The notes under the pieces are model-generated. The model saw only the letters and a program-made list of their open reading frames with translations. It did not search any database and was not told the DNA's origin. 13,881 nt of DNA. Source: Bdellovibrionales bacterium. GTDB lineage: Bacteria > Bdellovibrionota > Bdellovibrionia > Bdellovibrionales > UBA1609. Within the stretch, counting starts at the first letter, position 1. Every line of letters begins with the position of its first letter. The translations under genes and the position numbers were made by a program. Below, piece after piece: positions 7,231 through 13,750 of this stretch. The DNA lies in contig JAGRAA010000011.1 in NCBI GenBank assembly GCA_020435185.1, forward strand, positions 1 through 13,881. Direction: 5' to 3'.

Positions 7231-7259
7231 TTGACCCTCGATTAAAAATGATCTTTTAT
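7231..7259 (+). promoter_or_regulatory. Predicted sigma70-type promoter of the metallopeptidase gene
   Basis: TTGACC (7231-7236, 5 of 6), a 17-nt spacer and TTTTAT (7254-7259, 4 of 6) lie just upstream of the 7281 gene. A start near 7266 gives a leader of about 15 nt consisting largely of the G-run and start-codon context. This is the best-looking promoter in the window and separates this gene from the scp-HTTM operon. Confidence 0.55.
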
Positions 7260-7269
7260 CCCTAATACA

Positions 7270-7277
7270 GGGGGGGG
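7270..7277 (+). promoter_or_regulatory. G8 homopolymer tract forming the ribosome-binding region
   Basis: Eight consecutive G stand 3 nt before the ATG at 7281 and are the only Shine-Dalgarno-like sequence. Homopolymers of this length are prone to slipped-strand mispairing. A change in length would alter the spacing between promoter, ribosome-binding site and start codon without shifting the reading frame. Confidence 0.6.
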
Positions 7278-7280
7278 ATT

Positions 7281-7985
7281 ATGGGATTTTTGGAGAAATC
7301 TAGTCTTTATGACATCAGATCGAGTTTTAGAGATAGCATCAGACGTGTAATTAAGAGGGGTTTTCTTGTCCTAGTTTATTGTAGCGGATATTTGGGGGTG
7401 TTGCCTCAAGGTCAAACTGAGGCTCTGGTGTCCAGAGAAATATTAGGAGGTTTGTCGACCGGAAAAAGCATTGTTTTAGAGGGAACGCTGAAACAAAGAG
7501 AAAGACTTAGACGGTGGATACAGCAAATTAATCTTGTTCCCATTGGTGAAGAGACGTTGTCGGCTATAGATAGCAGTAATCATCAAGTTTTAGTAAGGCA
7601 TTCTGTGGATCGGCTGATAGTAGCTGGAGCAACCCTAGCTCCACTAAGTTTTAATTTAACAAATGGAGTGGGAGTAGACGTTGAAATTTTATTTGATTGT
7701 CGAATTCCAGATTCTGGCAGTCATATAGTCGAAGGAACCGATGGGAGATGGATAGAGTTTACTGCCGTAGAAAATTTGTTTCATGAGCTTTCGCATGCGA
7801 GGCATAAAGCGACAGGGAATTGGAGATCTTTTGATTCTGAAGGGCAAGCTATAGAAGATGAAAATATTTTTCGTCAGCAAATGGCTTCAATGAAAGGAAT
7901 CGCTCCTGTGGCACTCAGAGGATCCACTGAAGGAGAACAAATATGGTTTCCTGATAGTATAGATCTTGCGATGGCTAATCAGTAG
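7281..7985 (+). CDS. Probable exported zinc metallopeptidase, M91 (NleD)-like
   Basis: A 234-residue protein with the zincin motif HELSH at 168-172 in LFHELSHARHKATGNW, followed about 20 residues on by IEDENIFRQQ (191-200). There E192 or E194 is a plausible third zinc ligand and the E-N-x-x-R pattern resembles peptidase family M91, whose known member NleD is a type III effector that cleaves host MAP kinases. The middle part (SFNLTNGVGVDVEILFD, 123-139) also fits that family. A basic stretch (RRVIKR, 21-26) and a hydrophobic segment (27-40) followed by QGQTEA suggest a signal peptide or anchor with a long n-region, so the enzyme may act outside the cytoplasm. It is monocistronic with its own promoter. 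The M91 assignment rests on motif memory; an uncharacterised zincin family is the alternative. The target is unknown. Confidence 0.7.
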   Translation: MGFLEKSSLYDIRSSFRDSIRRVIKRGFLVLVYCSGYLGVLPQGQTEALVSREILGGLSTGKSIVLEGTLKQRERLRRWIQQINLVPIGEETLSAIDSSNHQVLVRHSVDRLIVAGATLAPLSFNLTNGVGVDVEILFDCRIPDSGSHIVEGTDGRWIEFTAVENLFHELSHARHKATGNWRSFDSEGQAIEDENIFRQQMASMKGIAPVALRGSTEGEQIWFPDSIDLAMANQ

Positions 7986-9525
7986 CTTGGTTTATTTCAT
8001 TGAGCCTACGGTATATGGACTCAGCAATTTGTATTCCGTCGCAAGCTGCAGAAGTAATTCCGCCTGCGTATCCAGCTCCTTCGCCACAGGGGTAAAGTCC
8101 TGAATGGGAAAGACTGGCGAAAGTTTTTTTGCCACGTGGAATTCTTAAAGGAGAAGAAGTTCTACTTTCCACTCCTATAAGCAAAGCCTCTGGGGTAACA
8201 AAGCCTTTCATTTTTTTTTCAAAATCAAGAAACCCTTTTTTTAACTCTCGAGCAATGAAAGAGGGCAAGAGTTGATTGAAGTCCACAGAAATGACTCCCG
8301 ATGGGCAGGAAGATTTTGGAAGGTTTTCACTTCTTTTTCCATTTAAAAAATCTATCATTTTTTGGGCAGGAAGTTGTTTGGTTCCGCCGGCTTGTTGAAC
8401 AAACTCAAAAGCTCTTTCTTCGAGTTGCTTTTGTTTTTCTAGTCCATAGAAAAGGGGTTTGTCTGGAGAGTTTTTTATTGTGACAACGACAGCTGAATTG
8501 GCGTGAGGGGAATTTCTTTTATAATTACTCATGCCATTGCAAACGAGTCCTGAAGGATCAGTTCCACTAGATAAAACATAGCCTCCAGGGCACATGCAAA
8601 AGCTGTAAATCCCGACTTCACTTTTATGATCATGATAAGCGAGTTTATAGTTGGCTGCAGAAAGTTTAGGATGTTTATAGTGTTCTCTGTATTGAATTTT
8701 ATTAATGGCTTCTTGAGAGTGTTCAACTCTTAATCCCATGGCAAAGTCTTTGTTTTCGAGCGTTATCCCTTGTTCATGAAGCGTGAAAAAAATATCTCTC
8801 GCTGAATGTCCTGTGGCTAATATGTTGTAGGGAGAAAGAAATTCTTGGTTTTTTGCTATTACGCCGATTGCACTATGACCTTCAATGAGGAGTTTTTCTA
8901 CGGGATGATCAAATAGAATTTCTCCACCCAGTTGAGCAATATATTCTCTGAGCTTTGGAATAATTCTTCGAATTTTATCAGATCCAACATGTGGGTTAGC
9001 CAAATAGGTAATCTCTTGAGGGGCTCCAAATTCGACTAATTTATGCATGACATAACTTATATGGGGAGATTTTATCCGAGTAATGAGTTTTCCGTCAGAA
9101 TATAAACCAGCCCCTCCTTCGCCAAAACACACATTATTGTGTGCGTTGAGCTCACCATATCGCCAAAATCGGGTGATGTGTTTTAAGCGTTGTTCGGTTT
9201 GGCTTCCTCGCTCAAAAAGGCGGCAGGGAATTCCTCGTTCTAATAGCCGTATAGCCGCAAACAGCCCTCCAGGACCGGCCCCTATAATGTTCACTAGATC
9301 ATGAGGAGGAGAAGAAATTTTTTCTAAGGAGAATTGAGGGGCGGGTATAGACTCATCTTGAGAGAAAACTTCTATGGAGAACACAAAATGAGGTTTTCCT
9401 TTTTTTCTAGCGTCGATGGACTGTTTAAGGATGTGAAAGTCATGTAATTGTGGTTCTAATAAGAGAAGTTTTTCACGAAGATCTTCATCTAACTCTACTT
9501 TCAAATCTTTAAATATTTTGCTCAT
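7975..9525 (-). CDS. FAD-dependent dehydrogenase, COG2509-type
   Basis: A cytoplasmic flavoprotein of 516 residues. The N-terminal ~75 residues form the small domain typical of this group (SIDARKKGKPHFVFSIEV). The Rossmann FAD-binding motif GAGPGG is at 82-87 (NIIGAGPGGLFAAIRLLERG), followed by a Glu at the end of the second strand (FERG) for the ribose. FGEGGAGLYSDGKLITR and the C-terminal LYPCGEGAGYAGGITSAACDG block, which closes over FAD, are the family's conserved stretches. Members are annotated as uncharacterised NAD(P)/FAD-dependent oxidoreductases, so the substrate is not known. The start is the ATG at 9523-9525; no Shine-Dalgarno is visible. It overlaps the convergent metallopeptidase gene by 11 bp and diverges from psd with 29 bp between start codons. 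Confidence 0.9.
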   Translation of the reverse strand: MSKIFKDLKVELDEDLREKLLLLEPQLHDFHILKQSIDARKKGKPHFVFSIEVFSQDESIPAPQFSLEKISSPPHDLVNIIGAGPGGLFAAIRLLERGIPCRLFERGSQTEQRLKHITRFWRYGELNAHNNVCFGEGGAGLYSDGKLITRIKSPHISYVMHKLVEFGAPQEITYLANPHVGSDKIRRIIPKLREYIAQLGGEILFDHPVEKLLIEGHSAIGVIAKNQEFLSPYNILATGHSARDIFFTLHEQGITLENKDFAMGLRVEHSQEAINKIQYREHYKHPKLSAANYKLAYHDHKSEVGIYSFCMCPGGYVLSSGTDPSGLVCNGMSNYKRNSPHANSAVVVTIKNSPDKPLFYGLEKQKQLEERAFEFVQQAGGTKQLPAQKMIDFLNGKRSENLPKSSCPSGVISVDFNQLLPSFIARELKKGFLDFEKKMKGFVTPEALLIGVESRTSSPLRIPRGKKTFASLSHSGLYPCGEGAGYAGGITSAACDGIQIAESIYRRLNEINQATD

Positions 9526-9546
9526 AATCTAGAAGTAGCATAAGAT
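9518..9546 (+). promoter_or_regulatory. Possible promoter of psd
   Basis: TTGCTC (9518-9523), a 17-nt spacer and TAAGAT (9541-9546) place transcription start at about 9553, within 2 nt of the psd ATG. The -35 would lie across the start codon of the divergent flavoprotein gene. Both boxes are weak (3 and 4 of 6). Confidence 0.3.
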
Positions 9547-9554
9547 GTGAGGCC

Positions 9555-10418
9555 ATGAATACAGTTTTATTTTCAATTTTCATCCGAATTTTGCCCAAAA
9601 AGTTGGTGAGTTATGTGGTAGGCCATCTCACGCAAATTCGCAGGCCTAAGTTTTTGGTTTTGGCGGTGATGAAGTGGTTTGTAGCTCACTATAAGATTGA
9701 TATGAGCGAAGCAGAAAAGCCGTTTGAGGAGTATTTTTGTTTAAACGATCTATTCACGAGAAAACTGAAGCCGGGAGTGCGTCCCGTTGAGGGGGATTTT
9801 GTTCATCCCGCCGATTCTGAGTTAACTCAAGCTGGAGAAATAACGAAAACGGGTGGGGGAAGCTTTTTAATTCAGGCGAAAGGATTTCAATACACTCTTG
9901 AGGGATTATTAAACAGTCGTGATGTCGATGATTTTGATGGCGGACATTATGCTACTTATTATTTGTGTCCTACGGACTATCATCGTGTTCATAGTCCGGT
10001 GACGGGAAAGATTGTGGGCTATAGCTATAATCCGGGTTTTCTCTGGCCTGTGAATGAGTGGAGCGTGGGAAATATTAAAAATCTCTTTGCAATTAATGAG
10101 AGGATCACCGTTTGGATAGAACGCAAAAGTTCTGACGGGACTTTGCAGAAGGTGGCTTTAACCATGGTTGGAGCTACAAATGTAGGTAAAATGAGCCTCA
10201 GTTTTGAGTCAGGATTATTCTCTAATTCTATATTTAAAAGATTTTCTGCTCGAAAAAAATACTCTGAAGGAATTCCCATAAAAGCAGGTGAAGAGATTGG
10301 GATTTTTCATTTGGGAAGTACGGTTATTATGGCCTACAGCCGTAATTTTCCGATGGATAATCCAAAGCTTGGAAAAGTTAAAGTGGGCGAAAAGATCGGG
10401 TCTTCTGTGCTGTCTTGA
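9555..10418 (+). CDS. psd: Phosphatidylserine decarboxylase proenzyme
   Basis: Converts phosphatidylserine to phosphatidylethanolamine at the inner membrane, using a pyruvoyl group made by self-cleavage. At 287 residues it matches the bacterial Psd-B type (E. coli 322). The triad needed for self-processing is visible: D87 in HPADSE, H146 in DYHRVHSP and S255 in LGST. Cleavage before S255 would give a large beta chain of 254 residues and a small pyruvoyl alpha chain of 33. NDLFTRKLKPGVRP (64-77) and the NEW motif near the middle are also conserved. The ATG at 9555 is preceded by GAGG only 2 nt away, an unusually short spacing. A partner phosphatidylserine synthase gene is not in the window. 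Confidence 0.95.
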   Translation: MNTVLFSIFIRILPKKLVSYVVGHLTQIRRPKFLVLAVMKWFVAHYKIDMSEAEKPFEEYFCLNDLFTRKLKPGVRPVEGDFVHPADSELTQAGEITKTGGGSFLIQAKGFQYTLEGLLNSRDVDDFDGGHYATYYLCPTDYHRVHSPVTGKIVGYSYNPGFLWPVNEWSVGNIKNLFAINERITVWIERKSSDGTLQKVALTMVGATNVGKMSLSFESGLFSNSIFKRFSARKKYSEGIPIKAGEEIGIFHLGSTVIMAYSRNFPMDNPKLGKVKVGEKIGSSVLS

Positions 10419-10424
10419 AGTGGA

Positions 10425-10557
10425 TAAACTGACTCGTTGTGAACTTTCCAAAGTTATACTTTGGAAAGTACCGACCGAAATACAGATTTCTATTTAAAAA
10501 TAAAATAGTTAGAGGTCGGAGGAGTACGATTTATCAACATTTTTGTGAGTCAGTTTA
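10425..10557. other. Structured intergenic element with nested inverted repeats
   Basis: The 196-bp gap between psd and the ferredoxin contains three nested perfect inverted repeats. The outer pair TAAACTGACTC (10425-10435) and GAGTCAGTTTA (10547-10557) encloses an 11-bp hairpin, ACTTTCCAAAG/CTTTGGAAAGT with a 5-nt loop (10443-10469), and a second pair CCGACC/GGTCGG (10471-10476, 10514-10519). As RNA this folds into a three-way junction; as DNA it resembles a small element with 11-bp terminal inverted repeats. Neither strand has a T-run after the 11-bp hairpin, so it is not a simple terminator. No flanking direct repeat was seen, and no ORF or known RNA family was recognised. Confidence 0.5.
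10443..10469. repeat. Perfect 11-bp inverted repeat, 5-nt loop
   Basis: ACTTTCCAAAG and CTTTGGAAAGT flank the loop TTATA, 24 nt after the psd stop codon. There is no mismatch. It could be a regulator-binding palindrome or an mRNA 3' stabilising stem-loop for psd. Confidence 0.7.
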
Positions 10558-10603
10558 CAAAATCTAAGTTATTTTATATATTTGGCTTTTGAGCAAGATA
10601 GAA

Positions 10604-10625
10604 ACGGAGACTGTTTATTCTCCGT
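10604..10625 (-). terminator. Weak intrinsic terminator of the ferredoxin gene, overlapping its stop codon
   Basis: On the minus strand ACGGAGA (10619-10625) and TCTCCGT (10604-10610) form a 7-bp stem with an 8-nt loop containing the ferredoxin TAA. TTTCTATCTT follows the stem. The T-run is interrupted and the stem short, so termination may be partial. Confidence 0.45.
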
Positions 10626-10857
10626 CTCCGCCGTCATCTCCAATGGCTTCAACGGGGCACCCTTCCATAGCTTCTATGCATTGTTCGATCTCTTCGTCGG
10701 AGATGGGTTGTTTGCCAACGAAGGAGTGGCCATCGTTCTCATCCATATAAAAATTATTGGGAGCGCTCATGACACAGGCGTCACAGGCAATACACTCTTT
10801 ATCAACGTAAAATTTACCGGGTTTGTTGTCTTCAAATTTATTTGTTTTGTCTGCCAT
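10615..10857 (-). CDS. Ferredoxin, single [4Fe-4S] cluster
   Basis: A small, strongly acidic cytoplasmic electron carrier of 80 residues. C22, C25 and C28 in CIACDAC plus C67 in EGCPVEAI are the four cluster ligands. Only one cluster motif is present, as in monocluster ferredoxins of the Pyrococcus/Desulfovibrio type. An additional C60 lies seven residues before the last ligand and may pair in a disulfide with no partner obvious here, or stay free. Other acidic features are the DDGGDGE tail and the ISDEEIEQCIEAM helix. No Shine-Dalgarno precedes the ATG. The gene is monocistronic and is divergent from prfC with 194 bp between starts. Its redox partner cannot be told from the neighbours. Confidence 0.9.
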   Translation of the reverse strand: MADKTNKFEDNKPGKFYVDKECIACDACVMSAPNNFYMDENDGHSFVGKQPISDEEIEQCIEAMEGCPVEAIGDDGGDGE

Positions 10858-10878
10858 AGTTTTTTGGTTGTAACCTAT

Positions 10879-10906
10879 TTTTTAGAGAAGTGCATCTCTT
10901 AGTCGA
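10879..10906 (-). promoter_or_regulatory. Possible promoter of the ferredoxin gene
   Basis: On the minus strand TCGACT (10901-10906) and TAAAAA (10879-10884) are separated by 16 nt, each 4 of 6 to consensus. The predicted leader is about 15 nt. Judged by eye only. Confidence 0.28.
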
Positions 10907-10961
10907 AAAAATATTGTTATTTACCTTAAAATGAGACAATTTGGTCGTATATTTAAGGTTT

Positions 10962-10967
10962 TATAAA
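10962..10967 (+). promoter_or_regulatory. Possible -10 box of prfC
   Basis: TATAAA matches 5 of 6 bases of the -10 consensus. No convincing -35 lies 16-18 nt upstream. If used, it would yield an mRNA leader of about 80 nt containing the hairpin and small ORF described separately. Confidence 0.3.
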
Positions 10968-10976
10968 GATCACTTT

Positions 10977-11016
10977 GAGGTCTATGAACAAAAAGACAAG
11001 ACCTCGGTGTCATTAG
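10977..11016 (+). promoter_or_regulatory. Leader hairpin and possible 10-codon upstream ORF before prfC
   Basis: GAGGTCT (10977-10983) and AGACCTC (10999-11005) form a 7-bp stem. Its left arm carries the GAGG that would serve the ATG at 10984. That ATG opens a short frame, MNKKTRPRCH, ending in TAG at 11014-11016, 35 nt before the prfC start. Translation of the small ORF would open the stem. Whether it is translated is unknown; small frames like this occur by chance. Confidence 0.3.
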
Positions 11017-11051
11017 GTAAGTACTAATTTCTGAAGCAATAAGGGCCATAG

Positions 11052-12611
11052 ATGGAAAAGAACAGAAGAACATTCGCCATTATTTCTCATCCCGATGCGG
11101 GGAAGACCACGATTACTGAAAAGATTTTATTTCATGGAGGAGTCATTCGTGAAACGGGCGAAGTTAAAGGGAAAGAGGGGACTAAAGCCGCAACCTCTGA
11201 CTGGATGAGCATGGAGCAGGAGCGTGGAGTTTCGATTACCTCCAGTGTAATGCAGTTTGACTACAATCAATTACGGGTCAATTTATTAGATACACCAGGC
11301 CATAAAGACTTTGGTGAGGATACGTATAGAACGCTCATTGCCGCAGATTCTGCAGCTATGCTTATAGATGCAGCAAAAGGGGTCGAGAAACAAACACGAA
11401 AACTGTATGAAGTTTGTAAATTACGACGAATGCCCATTTTTACCTTCGCAAATAAAATGGACCGAGAGGGAAAGGATCCCTTAGAGCTCATTGACGATGT
11501 TGAAAATACCTTAGGAATTCGGTGTGTTCCTATTACATGGCCTTTAGGAATGGGTGATCGGTTTAAAGGACTCTACCACCTTTATGAACAAAAATTATAT
11601 GTCTTCACTCGAGGAACAGTTGAGCCGGAAGTTTTAGAAATGAAAGATTTTAAAGACTCCAGAATTGCCTCACTTGTGGATGAAGATGTCTATGAAAAAT
11701 TTGTCGAGGATATCGAGTTGATGTCATTAACCTTAGGGGATTTTACTAAAGAAGAATTTTTAGCAGGGAAACTGTCTCCTTTAACTTTTGGATCGGCAAA
11801 GCTTAACTGGGGTGTAGATCTATTTTTAAATCTTTTTACAGAACATGCTCCTGGGCCGTCGGCAAGAGAATCTGATATGGGAGCAATTGATCCTTATGAT
11901 AAAGAATTTTCTGGATTTGTTTTTAAGATTCAAGCCAATATGGATAAAAATCATCGGGATAGAGTGGCCTTTCTACGAGTATGCTCAGGTGAGTTTAAAC
12001 GGGGGATGAAGGTAAAACATCAGCGTTTGGGTAGAGATCTTCGTTTGGCTTATGCTAATCAGTTTATGGCTCAGGACAGAGACACTGTAGACATTGCCTA
12101 TGCGGGAGATATTGTAGGTTTGGTAGATACCGGAAACTTTCAGATTGGAGATACCATCACTGGAGGTAAAAGTTTTAAATATCCACCGTTACCTAGTTTT
12201 GCTCCTGAGAAGTTTGCAAGACTGTCTATTAAAGATCCATTAAAGAGAAAGCAGCTGCAAAAGGGTGTGCGTGAGCTCTCAGAAGAGGGAGCCGTTCAGG
12301 TGTTTATTGACCCCTTGGTTGGTGAACAAGACCCCGTGCTTGGGGTGGTCGGAGAATTGCAGTTTGATGTTTTGCTGTATCGACTTAACGATGAATATCG
12401 ACTGGATGTGAAACTAGAAAAATTGCCGCTGTCAGTGGCGCGTTGGCCTCGCGATGAAAATGGCGAGCCAGTGCGAGAGGGTTTAAAGGGCAACGCAAAA
12501 ATCTATCAAGACGTAAGTGGTCGACCCGTGGTGCTTCTTGAGCGAGAGTGGGATTTGCGCTGGTTGACCAAAGAGAACCCAGGGGTGGAATTTCATATCA
12601 CTGGTGGCTAG
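11052..12611 (+). CDS. prfC: Peptide chain release factor 3 (GTPase)
   Basis: RF3 is a cytoplasmic translational GTPase that removes RF1 or RF2 from the ribosome after peptide release. Its 519 residues are close to E. coli RF3 (529). Domain I carries the G motifs: SHPDAGKT at 12-19 (P-loop), DTPGH at 80-84 and NKMD at 134-137, with the switch region EGTKAATSDWMSMEQERGVSITS typical of RF3 rather than EF-G or LepA. Domains II and III follow from about residue 290, ending in EFHITGG. AAGGG at 11042-11046 lies in good position before the ATG. A leader with a hairpin and possible upstream ORF precedes it; a uridine kinase gene follows 60 bp downstream and may be co-transcribed. Confidence 0.96.
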   Translation: MEKNRRTFAIISHPDAGKTTITEKILFHGGVIRETGEVKGKEGTKAATSDWMSMEQERGVSITSSVMQFDYNQLRVNLLDTPGHKDFGEDTYRTLIAADSAAMLIDAAKGVEKQTRKLYEVCKLRRMPIFTFANKMDREGKDPLELIDDVENTLGIRCVPITWPLGMGDRFKGLYHLYEQKLYVFTRGTVEPEVLEMKDFKDSRIASLVDEDVYEKFVEDIELMSLTLGDFTKEEFLAGKLSPLTFGSAKLNWGVDLFLNLFTEHAPGPSARESDMGAIDPYDKEFSGFVFKIQANMDKNHRDRVAFLRVCSGEFKRGMKVKHQRLGRDLRLAYANQFMAQDRDTVDIAYAGDIVGLVDTGNFQIGDTITGGKSFKYPPLPSFAPEKFARLSIKDPLKRKQLQKGVRELSEEGAVQVFIDPLVGEQDPVLGVVGELQFDVLLYRLNDEYRLDVKLEKLPLSVARWPRDENGEPVREGLKGNAKIYQDVSGRPVVLLEREWDLRWLTKENPGVEFHITGG

Positions 12612-12671
12612 CTGAAGTGCCCTGTGTCGGTAAAAAAACTGTGACCCATAAGAGGTCCTTAAGAGGGAAGC

Positions 12672-13319
12672 GTGGATTTACAAAAAACACATTTAATTGT
12701 CGGGATATCTGGGGGTAGTGCTTCAGGGAAGACCACGTTTGCCCGTGAATTAAAACGAGTGCTTGGCGAAAAACTTTGCGCCATTGTTTACCAGGACTCC
12801 TACTATTTGGATCATGGAAAGCTCGTTGTAAAATGTGGCGAAGATATTAACTTTGATCATCCAGATGCCATTGAGTTTTCGCTTTTAGCTCAGCATTTAA
12901 AATTTTTGCGGCAGGGGCACTCTGTGCCGGTCCCTGATTATGATTTTGTCACCCACACGCGTAAGGCTGACTTTCAAGTGCAAGTGCCAAAGCCAGTTAT
13001 ATTAATCGATGGGATTCTTATTTTGAGCCGGCCCGAAATCAGGGAGCTATTAGATTATAGTATTTTTATTAAGACCACTGAAGAAGTACGCTTTAAAAGG
13101 CGGCTTGCGCGCGACGTGGCCGAGCGCGGACGAACACCAGAAGGGGTTTCTCGGCAATTTGAAAAGTATGTAAAGCCCATGCATGACCTCTTTGTGGAAC
13201 CATCACAGCAGTATGCCGACAAGGTGTTTCGTGGGGAGGGCAGTATGCGAGGGCCCCTCATAGAAACATTAGAACTCTTTGGTTATTCCTCTCGGGTGGA
13301 AGTGCCAAAGGGCGTTTAA
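12672..13319 (+). CDS. udk: Uridine kinase
   Basis: Phosphorylates uridine and cytidine to UMP and CMP in the pyrimidine salvage pathway. At 215 residues it matches E. coli Udk (213). Visible motifs are the P-loop GGSASGKT (14-21), QDSYY (41-45), NFDHPDAI (60-67), the nucleoside-binding PDYDF (88-92), IDGIL (112-116) and the RDVAERGRT lid (147-155). The start is GTG, preceded by GAGGGAAG. It follows prfC by 60 bp on the same strand, with no clear terminator between them. Its stop overlaps the convergent thioesterase stop by 4 bp within TTTAAA. Related phosphoribulokinase-family enzymes share the fold, but the NFDHP and RDxxxRGR motifs favour uridine kinase. Confidence 0.93.
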   Translation: MDLQKTHLIVGISGGSASGKTTFARELKRVLGEKLCAIVYQDSYYLDHGKLVVKCGEDINFDHPDAIEFSLLAQHLKFLRQGHSVPVPDYDFVTHTRKADFQVQVPKPVILIDGILILSRPEIRELLDYSIFIKTTEEVRFKRRLARDVAERGRTPEGVSRQFEKYVKPMHDLFVEPSQQYADKVFRGEGSMRGPLIETLELFGYSSRVEVPKGV

Positions 13320-13741
13320 ACTCCTCCGTCTGACATGGCTCGCATCCACTCATCACTCGGAGAGACAAGGCTTCGTTTTCTCATGTCGAACAGACCCATA
13401 GTGAAAGTGGCTGAACAGCAGATTTCACTATTTTCATTGTATATCTGTTGCTCAATGAAAAACAGTTTGCCCTTTGTGTGGCTATATTGAGTTTCAATTT
13501 TGATTTTTTCGCGGTTTCTCAGTTCTCGCTTGAATCGAATGTTGATTTCTAAAATTGTTGGACCAAGACCAGTTTCTTGTATGCGCCCCAATCCGTAGCC
13601 TCTGGACTCCAAGATATCCCAGCGAATCTGCTCGAAGATCTGCAGGTAAGTGGCGTTATTGACATGGCCAAAAGTGTCTAAATGGTGCTCTTTGATGACA
13701 AGGGAGTGGTTGAAAATAGTGTGTTGTTTTCCGGCGGTCAT
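13316..13741 (-). CDS. Acyl-CoA thioesterase, hotdog fold (4HBT/YbgC-FadM type)
   Basis: Predicted to hydrolyse acyl-CoA or a related thioester in the cytoplasm. Its 141 residues form a single hotdog domain of usual length. The catalytic motif HLDTFGHVNNATYL (20-33) has the family's D-x-x-G-H-V-N-N-x-x-Y arrangement with D22 as the catalytic acid. RFKRELRNREKIKIET (69-84) and the KLFFIEQQIY strand are typical of the fold. The substrate is not predictable. AAAGG, 7 nt from the ATG, overlaps the stop codon of the upstream symporter gene, so the two are probably one operon with re-initiating ribosomes. It converges on udk. Confidence 0.88.
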   Translation of the reverse strand: MTAGKQHTIFNHSLVIKEHHLDTFGHVNNATYLQIFEQIRWDILESRGYGLGRIQETGLGPTILEINIRFKRELRNREKIKIETQYSHTKGKLFFIEQQIYNENSEICCSATFTMGLFDMRKRSLVSPSDEWMRAMSDGGV

Positions 13742-13750
13742 AATTTACCT

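Noticed and set aside
8301..8726. Small plus- and minus-strand ORFs inside the flavoprotein gene
   Set aside because: Out-of-frame or antisense to a well-conserved coding sequence, with no recognisable product.
10443..10469. Reading the perfect 11-bp hairpin as an intrinsic terminator of psd
   Set aside because: No T-run follows it on either strand, so it is listed as an inverted repeat within a larger structure.
10582..10902. A 106-codon plus-strand ORF across the ferredoxin gene
   Set aside because: It is antisense to a ferredoxin with all four cluster cysteines, has no family-like sequence and no ribosome-binding site; a shadow frame.
10984..11016. Annotating the 10-codon frame before prfC as a confirmed gene
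   Set aside because: The ribosome-binding spacing is short and no conservation can be tested here; it is kept as a low-confidence regulatory feature only.
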